A DNA stretch of 40,189 nt from Neolewinella lacunae (GTDB lineage: Bacteria > Bacteroidota > Bacteroidia > Chitinophagales > Saprospiraceae). Below, piece after piece: positions 17,401 through 23,661 of this stretch. The stretch lies in assembly GCF_014349155.1 (NCBI RefSeq), contig NZ_JACSIT010000148.1, positions 1-40,189 on the forward strand. Direction: 5' to 3'. The first letter of the stretch is position 1. The number at the start of each line of letters is the position of its first letter. The position numbers were made by a program, and so were the translations under genes. A model generated the notes under the pieces. The model was not told the DNA's origin, ran no database searches, and saw only the letters and a list, made by a program, of their open reading frames with translations.

Positions 17401-17757
17401 AGCGGCATCCGTGGTCAGATCGCGGAGCGCAACGGTGCCGTTGCCCCCTGGGTACACCGCTTCGACCTTCGCATTGCCCAGGAACTCAACCTGGTAAAAG
17501 GCAGCAGCCACCGCATCCAACTGACGCTGGACTTCCTCAACATCGGCAACCTGTTCAACAGCGAGTGGGGTGTTACGCAAGTGCCTTTCCAGCAAAACCT
17601 GCTGAACTACCGTGGTGTTGGCGACAACAACCAGCCGCTCTACCGCATCAACACGATCCCCGGCACCTCCGACTTCCCCACCGAAACCTACCGCTTTACC
17701 AGCGACGTTCTCGGTAGCGCATGGCGCCTGCAGACCGGCATCCGCTACATCTTCTAG
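14500..17757 (+). CDS. Oar-like TonB-dependent outer-membrane receptor
   Basis: The 1085-residue protein would be an outer-membrane TonB-gated transporter. A signal peptide (MKLRLLVSSFLVLLGMALSAQ) is followed by a carboxypeptidase-regulatory-like domain (ISGRVADASGVELPGATV to LIDFTLSDGS, about residues 26-115). Next come a TonB-box-like LEDVVVSANR and the plug (YTRLTPQSNGTSFAG, FNNYTIDGNIYNNNFGLG). The barrel is long and ends in the terminal aromatic, GIRYIF. It lacks the SusC signature plug and has no SusD partner next to it, so an Oar/OmpA-related receptor of unknown substrate fits best. Codon use is strongly biased towards a few codons, suggesting high expression, and the gene ends in the strongest terminator of the window. 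Confidence 0.9.
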   Translation: MKLRLLVSSFLVLLGMALSAQITTSSISGRVADASGVELPGATVMAVHTPTGSEYGTVTNNEGTYTIQGMRIGGPYTVKVTFIGFEESVQDGIFLTLGGQSLIDFTLSDGSVVLEDVVVSANRDSEFNDSKTGSSIKINSEKIQALPTINRSINDYTRLTPQSNGTSFAGTSSRFNNYTIDGNIYNNNFGLGTGQFAGGNPISIDAIEAVSVNLAPYDVRYSGFTGAAVNAVTKSGTNTFKGSAYYLIRNDQMQGTRAGELSVDAGSSKNEIYGATIGGPIIKNKLFFFASYEKEKEAVPSFLKRAAREGETPDGLIISRVPLSEANFVRDRIQELYGYDTGAPDGYQFASEQERINARLDFNISAKHKLTARFNDYSSFADIPTNGNSIRYISTRFRNTDRTGIENINFRNNNYTNDRRVTSYVAELNSLLSNTVSNQFNIGYTKIADPRRGIPGGQEFPMIEVLEPDASGNLLYYMTLGNELFSVGNLLENNVFNITNNTTFYMDKHTVTAGINFESMSFFNAFNPVFNGFYRFNSYDNFVEAVINRNPNVFPDAFAKGYALDGTNNLPVDETNFGQVGIYLQDEFQVNERLKVTGGIRVDLPFYPIDIPSNNALDSLNKEFTDADGNTFTPDVATFPKVTPLISPRIGFNFDVAGDRSTVLRGGTGIFTGRIPFVWLSNQVNGSGVIRGGDGFEGQEVVDAGIIFNPDVTAYNPPAELLSSALPDDLNLTDRNFKLPQVWRTNLAVDQQLPLGIQGTLEFIYNRDVQTPIAYNAVVREPDGFFSGPDTRGYRNGTNYSNDPDFRNVFYLTNAERKADYYSITAQLSKQFSNGFFAFVAYTRSRARDLDAAGGSQAVSLWPATVQEDRNDPELSFAGFDQPNRVVANLSYQMGGTTLGLFYDGGNAFRYSYTYSGNFGDASNRLIYVPEDASELQFQEFTVGGETITAAMQADILDAYIDQDDYLSGIRGQIAERNGAVAPWVHRFDLRIAQELNLVKGSSHRIQLTLDFLNIGNLFNSEWGVTQVPFQQNLLNYRGVGDNNQPLYRINTIPGTSDFPTETYRFTSDVLGSAWRLQTGIRYIF

Positions 17758-17809
17758 TAGCCGCCAAACGACCGAGCGAGGCTTTCCCGCCAAACTCAGT
17801 TGAATGATC

Positions 17810-17848
17810 AAAAAAGCCCCCCGTGCCAGTGTGTACGGGGGGCTTTTT
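17810..17848 (+). terminator. Strong intrinsic terminator after the TonB receptor
   Basis: GCCCCCCGT (17816-17824) pairs with ACGGGGGGC (17835-17843), a 9-bp stem with a 10-nt loop, flanked by AAAAAA and TTTTT. Being A/U symmetric, it could work on both strands. Confidence 0.9.
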
Positions 17849-17852
17849 GTTT

Positions 17853-17870
17853 GGGCGCGGCCGCAGGTGC
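17853..17870 (-). repeat. Dispersed 18-bp motif, copy 6
   Basis: On the minus strand it reads GCACCTGCGGCCGCGCCC. It starts 4 bp after the U-run of the TonB receptor terminator. Confidence 0.85.
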
Positions 17871-17899
17871 CAGGGAAGTAATGAGCGAGCAGAGCTTCT

Positions 17900-18253
17900 A
17901 ATGAGTGAATGAGTGACCGCCGTAGGCAGCAGCGCAGCTAATGAGTGAATAGCTACCGCACGAGATAGGCGAGACAGATTTTGTGACACCCTCAAGCTTT
18001 CGCCAACGCCCCTCGCCTATCTCGTGGGGTAGCCTGTCACGTGGGGCAGCCTGTCACGGTAGCCTATCTAGTGCGGTAGCCTGTCACGTGCAGTAGCCTG
18101 TCACGTGCGGTAGCCTGTCACGTGCAGTAGCCTGTCACGTGCAGTAGCCTGTCACGTGCAGTAGCCTGTCACGTGCGGTAGCCTGTCACGGGCGGTAGCC
18201 TGTCACGTGCGGTAGCCCATTCACTCATTCACGCAATCACTCATTCACTCATT
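17900..18253. repeat. Composite repeat element bounded by GAGTGAAT inverted repeats
   Basis: A 17-bp sequence, AATGAGTGAATGAGTGA (17900-17916), recurs inverted at 18237-18253, where it overlaps the PPK2 stop codon. Inside lies a second inverted pair of 22 bp with 21 matches (17952-17973 with 18012-18033), then the 17-bp tandem array. AATGAGTGAATAG also occurs at 17940 and again at 24856 after galK. No gene is present. Confidence 0.75.
18029..18218. repeat. 17-bp tandem array, about 11 units
   Basis: The unit is GTAGCCTGTCACGTGCG, with A or G at the last position. Units 4 to 11 are nearly identical; unit 2 is truncated to 13 bp. Each unit carries the palindrome CACGTG, except the tenth (CACGGG) and the third (TCTAGTG). 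Unit 3 (GTAGCCTATCTAGTGCG) resembles the adjacent inverted-repeat arm CCTATCTCGTGGGG, suggesting the array grew from that arm. Confidence 0.9.
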
Positions 18254-19008
18254 AACCACTTCCGCTCCGTCACCAAAGGCGGCCACTCCATCTTCAATCC
18301 TTCGAGGGCGTTGACGACGATTTCGGACATGAGGTAATCGCGGTACCAGCGGTCGTCTACCGGAATTACGTGCCAGGGGACGGTGCTGCGGTTGAGCACG
18401 TCGTGGTAAGCGGCCCGGTACTCGTCCCAGTGGTCGCGCTCCTCCCAGTCGCCATCGTTGTGCTTGTAGTGCTTTTCCCGGTCGGTAATGCGCTCCATCA
18501 GTTCCTGCTCCTGCTGTTCCTTGCTGTTGTGCAGATAAAACTTCAGGACCAGGGTGCCCGCATCGTTGATCAGTAATTCTTCAAAGGCGTTGATGCTGGC
18601 AAAACGGCGGTCTACTTGCGCTTCGTCGATCCAGCCGTGGACCCGCTGGATGAGTACATCCTCGTAGTGGCTGCGGTTAAATACGACGATCTCTCCCTTG
18701 GCCGGAACCTCCTTGTGGATGCGCCACAGGAAATCGTGGGCGAACTCCATTGGCGTGGGCTTTTTAAAGCTTACCACCCGGAAGCCAAACTGGGCGCAGG
18801 CCCCGAAGACGTTGCGCAGGGCACCGTCTTTACCACTCGCGTCCATGCCCTGCAAAAGAATCAATACCCCGTGGCGGTTTTCCGCCACCAACTGCTGGTG
18901 GAGCTCGGCAATGCGCTCGGCCCGCTTGCGGGATATTTTGCGGGCTTCGTCTTTGTCCAGGCCTTCGGGGGCGCGGGTGGAAATGGTCGAAAGATCGATC
19001 AGGGACAT
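18241..19008 (-). CDS. ppk2: PPK2-family polyphosphate kinase
   Basis: The 255-residue cytoplasmic enzyme would transfer phosphate between polyphosphate and nucleotides. Walker A is GMDASGKDG at 54-62 and Walker B is VVFNRSHYEDVL at 108-119. The lid module ITDREKHYKHNDGDW with ERDHWDEYRAAY spans about 174-200, and the C-terminal PWHVIPVDDRWYRDYL is typical. The length fits single-domain PPK2; whether it prefers AMP, ADP or GDP cannot be read from the sequence. The last codons (MSE, stop) lie inside the GAGTGAAT inverted repeat of the neighbouring element, so its 3' end may have been remodelled by that repeat. Confidence 0.92.
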   Translation of the reverse strand: MSLIDLSTISTRAPEGLDKDEARKISRKRAERIAELHQQLVAENRHGVLILLQGMDASGKDGALRNVFGACAQFGFRVVSFKKPTPMEFAHDFLWRIHKEVPAKGEIVVFNRSHYEDVLIQRVHGWIDEAQVDRRFASINAFEELLINDAGTLVLKFYLHNSKEQQEQELMERITDREKHYKHNDGDWEERDHWDEYRAAYHDVLNRSTVPWHVIPVDDRWYRDYLMSEIVVNALEGLKMEWPPLVTERKWLMSE

Positions 19009-19053
19009 ACAGTGGGGTCGTTTTTAGTGGTCCGGTAAAGTCCGGAGCGGGGC

Positions 19054-19061
19054 CTAAGGTA
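19054..19061 (-). promoter_or_regulatory. Possible -7 box of ppk2
   Basis: The minus strand reads TACCTTAG, one mismatch from TAnnTTTG, about 45 bp before the start. CCGG TAAAGT CCGG lies between box and gene. Confidence 0.4.
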
Positions 19062-19087
19062 AAAAGTATGGGGGATTTGGACTGCCG

Positions 19088-19530
19088 ACACCTCCGATGA
19101 GCCCCCGCCCCGCCAAAATCATTCAAATCACTAATCTCCTCCCGGGCGGGACGGGGTACGCATCGGAGGAGCGGCTTACCTGAGGAAAACTTTGTAATCC
19201 TTTGGCTACGCGTTCACTCCTCCGATGTGTACCCCAAGCTGCCGCAGAAAGCAGCTTGGGGGCTCATCGGAGGTGTTGAACGCGTAGCAGCACGGGGCTC
19301 ATCGGAGGTGTTGAACGCGCAGCAATCTGGGAGCTTTGAACGCGCAGACAGGCGAAGCCCCCACCCAACCCTTTCCCCTCTCAAAGCATTTCTACATTGT
19401 CCTTTCCGCTTTCAATCCCATGCTCTTTCTCCTCACCCTCAAGCTGTTGCATTTTCTGAGGCAGCGCTGCCGCTCCCGCAAATCGGCGGGCTCTACGGGG
19501 GCTTGAGAGCCGACACATCCGGAGGAGCGG
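19088..19530. repeat. Cluster of CATCGGAGG repeats
   Basis: Two 31-bp direct copies (19259-19289 and 19294-19324) differ at one base and share CATCGGAGGTGTTGAACGCG. Partial or inverted relatives lie near 19088, 19150, 19204, 19335 and 19512. No gene longer than a chance reading frame was found between ppk2 and the GH13 gene; the remainder (19340-19500) shows nothing that I recognise. Confidence 0.7.
19232..19261. other. 11-bp stem hairpin
   Basis: CCCCAAGCTGC pairs perfectly with GCAGCTTGGGG across an 8-nt loop. There is no U-run. It joins an inverted and a direct copy of the CATCGGAGG repeat, so it may be part of that element. Confidence 0.6.
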
Positions 19531-19536
19531 CCTACC

Positions 19537-21381
19537 CTACTCCACCCGCAAAATATACGCCGTATTCACTTGCAGCGGCAGGGTCTTGCTTTCGGTCGAG
19601 TACTCCTTGCCGGTGAGCACATCGCGCAGGGTAGCGCCCGCAGGAAGTATTTCTTCGTAGATGGAGAGATCAAGGCTGAGCCCTTCGGTGCCTTTGTTGA
19701 GTACCACCATCACTTTTTCGTCGTCCGTGTAGCGGAAGTAAACGTAGGAACCGTTGTTGGGGGCAAACTGCATAAGTTTCCCGTCGTGGATAACTTTCGC
19801 GCTTTTCCGCCAACGGAGCAAAGACCGCAGGTAATCCTTCGCCGCCCGCTGCTCCGCACTGAGCCCCGCGCCGGTGAAGCCATTGACTTTATCCCCCGCC
19901 CAGCCGCCGGGGAAATCCGTGCGGATGATGCCGTGGTCTCCCGGTGCCGCGCTGTTCTCCATCAGGATTTCCGTGCCGTAATACAGTTGCGGCGTTCCCC
20001 GCGTCGTGAGGGTGTAAGCCATCGCCAGGCGGAACAGGGCCGGATCTTCCCCCAGCTGGGTGTAGATGCGGTCCATATCGTGGTTGTCCGGAAAAACGAC
20101 CAGGGCGTCGTGATCGGCGTAGAGGAAGTCTAGGGCCAGGGTTTCGTAAAGTTTGATCCAGCCGGTTGACCAGGTCTCTTTTTCGGTCAAGGCCAGTTTC
20201 AGGGCGTCCTGCAGCGGAAAATCCATCAGGCTGGGCAGGCAACTCGTGTAGCCGTCGTGGTTGTCTTTGCCCGCTTGCCAGTAGGAAACGATGGCGGGCT
20301 GGGTAGACCATTCTTCCCCGACGATACTGAAGTTGGGGTATTCGCGCAAAACGGCGCAAGTCCACTCCGCCATAAAATCTTTGTCAGGATAAGGGTAGGT
20401 ATCCATCCGGATGCCCGCCAGGCCGGCGTATTCAATCCACCAGATAGAATTCTGGATGAGGTAATCGGCCAACAGGCGATTGCGCTGGTTTAGGTCGGGC
20501 ATGGTCCGCACGAACCAACCGTCGCTGAAGGCCCGGCGGTCGAATTCCGAAGCATGGACATCCTGCACCGTCGTCCGCCGGTGGTTGGTATTGACGTATT
20601 TGCCGCCGTAATTGACCCAGTCTTCACTCGGGGGGTCAACGACGAACCAGTGGTTGGAACCGCTGTGGTTGAGGATCATATCCATGATCACTTTGACGTC
20701 CTTTGCACCTGCGGCCGCGCAAAAATCCCGGTATGCGGCGTTGCTGCCAAAACGGGGATCGACGCGGTAAAAATCGGTCGTCGAATAGCCGTGGTAGGAG
20801 TACTGGTCCATGTCATTTTCGAGCACGGGGTTGATCCAGATCGCGGTGATGCCCAGGTCGGTGAGGTAATCGAGGCGTTGTTGCATCCCGGCGATGTCCC
20901 CACCGTGGCGTCCACCGGGGAAGTTCCGCTTCGGCATTTCTATGAGGCTGGCCACGGCGTCATTTTCCGGGTCGCCGTTCGCAAAACGGTCGGGCGTAAT
21001 CAGGTAGAGGACATCGGAATTATTAAATCCCTGGACCCCGGCAGCGCCGTCACGGCGGGCCTGGAGGGTATAGCTGTGGCGTAATACCTCACGATCCTGG
21101 TCGCGAAAAACAATGGGGAAAGTGCCCGGCGAAGCATCGGCGGCCACGTTGAGGTAAAGAAACAGGTAGTTGGCGTTGGGCGGGCAGACGGTGCGCAGCA
21201 AGGTCACGCCGGGGTGATTGATCTCCGCGCGCAGGTGACCGATGTCTTTGCCGTAAACGAGGAGTTGCAGCTCCGTTTGCTCAAAACCTACCCACCAATC
21301 GGGCGGCTCCACGCGCGAAATTTCCTGGGCGCGGACGCAGGTGCAGAGAAAAAGAACAAGGAGCAAAGTCAGTAAACGCAT
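19537..21381 (-). CDS. Secreted GH13 amylase/cyclomaltodextrinase-like enzyme
   Basis: The 614-residue protein has a signal peptide ending CTCVRAQ and would hydrolyse alpha-1,4-glucans or cyclodextrins in the periplasm. An N-terminal beta domain (about 20-110) resembles the cyclomaltodextrinase N-domain. The GH13 barrel shows DMILNH (234-239), GIRMDTYPY with nucleophile Asp327, VGEEW with acid/base Glu356, and DNHDMDR with Asp435. The C-terminal beta domain ends AYILRVE. SusA-type neopullulanase or cyclomaltodextrinase is the best guess. Two copies of the 18-bp motif lie in the gene: one, sense, encodes the signal peptide end; the other, antisense, encodes CAAAGA near residue 221. Confidence 0.9.
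   Translation of the reverse strand: MRLLTLLLVLFLCTCVRAQEISRVEPPDWWVGFEQTELQLLVYGKDIGHLRAEINHPGVTLLRTVCPPNANYLFLYLNVAADASPGTFPIVFRDQDREVLRHSYTLQARRDGAAGVQGFNNSDVLYLITPDRFANGDPENDAVASLIEMPKRNFPGGRHGGDIAGMQQRLDYLTDLGITAIWINPVLENDMDQYSYHGYSTTDFYRVDPRFGSNAAYRDFCAAAGAKDVKVIMDMILNHSGSNHWFVVDPPSEDWVNYGGKYVNTNHRRTTVQDVHASEFDRRAFSDGWFVRTMPDLNQRNRLLADYLIQNSIWWIEYAGLAGIRMDTYPYPDKDFMAEWTCAVLREYPNFSIVGEEWSTQPAIVSYWQAGKDNHDGYTSCLPSLMDFPLQDALKLALTEKETWSTGWIKLYETLALDFLYADHDALVVFPDNHDMDRIYTQLGEDPALFRLAMAYTLTTRGTPQLYYGTEILMENSAAPGDHGIIRTDFPGGWAGDKVNGFTGAGLSAEQRAAKDYLRSLLRWRKSAKVIHDGKLMQFAPNNGSYVYFRYTDDEKVMVVLNKGTEGLSLDLSIYEEILPAGATLRDVLTGKEYSTESKTLPLQVNTAYILRVE
20705..20720 (+). repeat. Dispersed 18-bp motif, copy 7 (last two bases differ)
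   Basis: GCACCTGCGGCCGCGC is followed by AA instead of CC. It lies inside the GH13 gene, antisense, just before the conserved VIMDMILNH strand. Confidence 0.8.
21327..21344 (-). repeat. Dispersed 18-bp motif, copy 8
   Basis: On the minus strand it reads GCACCTGCGTCCGCGCCC. It is sense in the GH13 gene and encodes the signal-peptidase region CTCVRAQ. Confidence 0.85.
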
Positions 21382-21447
21382 GAGGACAGAAAGTTAAACT
21401 GGGGAAATTAAAAGGCCATTTGCCCCAGGCCAAAGACACAAGAATCC

Positions 21448-22545
21448 TTATTCTTCGTAGGGCCGGGCGCCGGTACTGCGGACGTTCACCAGTTTTTTCA
21501 GCAAATCAAACCAGAACGGCGCGCCCATGCTGACGGCCAGCGCCGTGAGGATGAAACCCAGCAGCTTGGAGATCAACTCGTAGGTCGTCAGGGCCCGCAG
21601 GTCCACGCCCTCCCAGCCGAGGCCGAGGGGCCGCCGGATGTCGGCAATCTCGTTGTTTAGCAAACCCTTGAGCTCTTCCAGGGAAGTCCGGAAGTCTTTG
21701 TCGGCAATCCTTTCTTCGGCGGCGTAGCCGTAGGTGGTCGGGGCGGGCGTTGGCACCTGGCCCGTCGGCGGTGCATTGGCTGCCCGGCTGGTGTCGAATG
21801 GGTTGATCGGCACCTGATTACCAAAGCTGGGGCCGGCCTCCGGGGTGCTGCCGGGCGTCGTCGCGGGAGGATTTGGATTTGGCGGCGGGGCGGTCGAGGG
21901 CACTGGGCTCCCTACCCGTTCGCGGGCTACGACGTATTGCTCAGCGGCCGTAACGAGCTGGGCCAGCGTCTCCGGATCCTGCGAAAGCCGGTCGTACAGC
22001 GCCAGCGTATCGGCATTGAATACCAGGGCGATGCCGAGGCCCATGAAAAGCAGGATTTTCTGCGTGTAGCGCTTGTACCAGCCTCCGGCGCGGTCCATTA
22101 CACTATTGTACCAGTTTTGTATTTCGAGGCGGAACAGGTCGAGCTGCCCGTTGCTTTCGCGGTAGAGCTGGTTGAGGACGTTGCGCAGGTCTGCGTCGGG
22201 CAGGGCATTGATGCGGGTGGGCAGGTTGGCGTAGTCATCCCCCTTCAGGACCACGTCGAGGAGGATGCTCTGGAAAGTTTCCGCATTCATATAGCTGGGC
22301 GCCGCAAATCCCTTGCCCTCCCGCCCGTACTGCTGGGTCAGGTGGCGGTAGAGGCTGTTGCGCTGGAATTCGTCGACCAAAATCTCGTGGGGGTCCGAGC
22401 GGGCCAGCATGTTGCGCAGGGCCTTGGTAAGGTTGCGGCCACGCAGGCTGAACATGGACGACAACAGTTCCATCATGGTGGTCGCCAGTAGGCTGAGCAG
22501 AAGCAGCACGAAGATGATGCCGATGACAACGGTGAGGATTTGCAT
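21448..22545 (-). CDS. Membrane protein of unknown function
   Basis: I do not recognise a named family. The 365-residue protein has an N-terminal membrane segment (ILTVVIGIIFVLLLLSLLA, about 3-21), a second near 165-185 (ILLFMGLGIALVFNADTLAL), a Pro/Thr/Ser-rich linker (about 225-280), and a C-terminal segment (LLGFILTALAVSMGAPFWF). It ends in the positively charged DLLKKLVNVRS. This suggests an inner-membrane protein with a soluble loop of about 140 residues between the first two segments. The start MQILTVV was chosen because it puts the first helix at the N-terminus; the frame is open 32 codons upstream through an 18-bp motif copy. A TATCTTCG box lies 4 bp before that ATG, supporting this start. 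Confidence 0.7.
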   Translation of the reverse strand: MQILTVVIGIIFVLLLLSLLATTMMELLSSMFSLRGRNLTKALRNMLARSDPHEILVDEFQRNSLYRHLTQQYGREGKGFAAPSYMNAETFQSILLDVVLKGDDYANLPTRINALPDADLRNVLNQLYRESNGQLDLFRLEIQNWYNSVMDRAGGWYKRYTQKILLFMGLGIALVFNADTLALYDRLSQDPETLAQLVTAAEQYVVARERVGSPVPSTAPPPNPNPPATTPGSTPEAGPSFGNQVPINPFDTSRAANAPPTGQVPTPAPTTYGYAAEERIADKDFRTSLEELKGLLNNEIADIRRPLGLGWEGVDLRALTTYELISKLLGFILTALAVSMGAPFWFDLLKKLVNVRSTGARPYEE

Positions 22546-22549
22546 TGGG

Positions 22550-22557
22550 CGAAGATA
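22550..22557 (-). promoter_or_regulatory. Possible -7 box of the membrane protein gene
   Basis: The minus strand reads TATCTTCG, one mismatch from TAnnTTTG, ending 4 bp before the chosen ATG. Confidence 0.4.
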
Positions 22558-22601
22558 AGCCCTGGTCAGGACTTTTGTCATCCAGTCCGTTTGCGTTGTT
22601 T

Positions 22602-22619
22602 GGGCGCGGTCGCAGGTGC
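22602..22619 (-). repeat. Dispersed 18-bp motif, copy 9
   Basis: On the minus strand it reads GCACCTGCGACCGCGCCC, 56 bp upstream of the membrane protein start and pointing with it. Confidence 0.85.
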
Positions 22620-22682
22620 AGCGCATGGGATAAATGAGCAAAGTTGGGCGACGCGAGGCAGCGGGTCGGACTCCCGGAAAAT

Positions 22683-22725
22683 CCCGGCGGAGCGGGTAGT
22701 TTGGGTAGGGACAGCTTCCGCCGGG
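22683..22725. other. 9-bp inverted repeat in divergent region
   Basis: CCCGGCGGA (22683-22691) and TCCGCCGGG (22717-22725) are perfect partners 25 nt apart. They lie between two divergent copies of the 18-bp motif, and could be an operator or a chance GC match. Confidence 0.35.
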
Positions 22726-22785
22726 CTTTACGGAACGGGGATGGGGGGGTACGGTCTCCTCCCCTGCTCCATCGTCTTTTCCCTA

Positions 22786-22803
22786 GCACCTGCGTCCGCG
22801 CCC
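22786..22803 (+). repeat. Dispersed 18-bp motif, copy 10
   Basis: GCACCTGCGTCCGCGCCC lies 86 bp upstream of the yebC-family start, pointing with it. It forms a divergent pair with copy 9. Confidence 0.85.
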
Positions 22804-22858
22804 GCTACTTTCTTTCTTTCTGTGCACCGGGGCGCTTAGGCCATTTGTCCCGGTTGGC

Positions 22859-22866
22859 TATCTTTG
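22859..22866 (+). promoter_or_regulatory. -7 box of the yebC-family gene
   Basis: TATCTTTG is a perfect TAnnTTTG match, 23 bp before the ATG. A TTTG at 22844-22847 is too close to be a standard -33 box. Confidence 0.55.
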
Positions 22867-22889
22867 CGGACCAAACGAAAAAACTTCCC

Positions 22890-23615
22890 ATGGGACGCGC
22901 ATTTGAATACCGCAAAGCGGCGAAAATGAAACGCTGGGCCGGCATGGCCAAGGCCTTCACCAAAGTAGGACGCGAGATCAACATCGCCATCCGCGAAGGG
23001 GGCGCTGACCCCGACTACAACCCCCGGCTGCGCCTGGCCATCAACAACGCCAAGGCAGTCAACATGCCCAAGGCCAACGTTGATGCCGCCATCAAACGGG
23101 CCACTGACAAAGACACCTCCAACTACGAAGAAGTCACCTTCGAGGGCTACGGCCCGCACGGCATTGCCGTCTTCGTGGAAGCGACCACCGACAACAACAA
23201 CCGCACGGTGGCCAACATCCGCCACGCCTTCAGCAAATACGGTGGCAGCCTGGGCGTCAATGGGTCAGTAGACTATATGTTTGAGCGCAAGGGGCAGTTC
23301 ATCGTCAAAGCCGAAGACCTGGCGGGCAAAGACCTCGAGAGCCTGGAATTTGAACTCATCGACGTGGGCCTGGACAGCATGGAAGCCGACGAGGAGGAAG
23401 TGATCTTCTACACCTCCTTCGAAGATTTTGCCGCCTTCGGGCCCGCCATGGAACGCCTCGGCATCAAGGTGTCTAAGGCCGAACTCGTCCGCATCCCTTC
23501 CCACACCAAAAAGCTCTCCGACTCAGAGGTGGAAGACTTCCTCAAGCTGATCGATAAGCTCGAAGAGGACGACGACGTAGCCAACGTCTTCCACACCATG
23601 GACGAGAGCGAGTAA
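22890..23615 (+). CDS. YebC/PmpR (TACO1) family regulator
   Basis: The 241-residue cytoplasmic protein belongs to a family annotated as DNA-binding regulators and, more recently, linked to translation of difficult peptide stretches. It begins MGRAFEYRKAAKMKRWAGMAKAFTKVGREI, a Bacteroidota form of the family N-terminus. It also has NPRLRLAINNAKAVNMPKANVDAAIKRA, the GYGPHGIAVFVEATTDNNNRT motif and the acidic C-terminal domain ending LIDKLEEDDDVANVFHTM. The upstream in-frame extension was rejected because homology starts at this ATG and a TATCTTTG box lies just before it. galK follows after 46 bp in the same direction and may be co-transcribed. Confidence 0.92.
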   Translation: MGRAFEYRKAAKMKRWAGMAKAFTKVGREINIAIREGGADPDYNPRLRLAINNAKAVNMPKANVDAAIKRATDKDTSNYEEVTFEGYGPHGIAVFVEATTDNNNRTVANIRHAFSKYGGSLGVNGSVDYMFERKGQFIVKAEDLAGKDLESLEFELIDVGLDSMEADEEEVIFYTSFEDFAAFGPAMERLGIKVSKAELVRIPSHTKKLSDSEVEDFLKLIDKLEEDDDVANVFHTMDESE

Positions 23616-23625
23616 AGTCCCACCG

Positions 23626-23655
23626 GGCGGGGATTCCCCTGCCACAAGCCCCGCC
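23626..23655 (+). other. Hairpin between yebC-family gene and galK
   Basis: GGCGGGG (23626-23632) pairs with CCCCGCC (23649-23655) across 16 nt. There is no U-run, so it is unlikely to terminate. It ends 6 bp before the galK ATG and may affect its translation. Confidence 0.4.
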
Positions 23656-23661
23656 GCCGCC

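Noticed and set aside
18029..18218. CRISPR array
   Set aside because: The units are head-to-tail with no spacers, and there are no cas genes.
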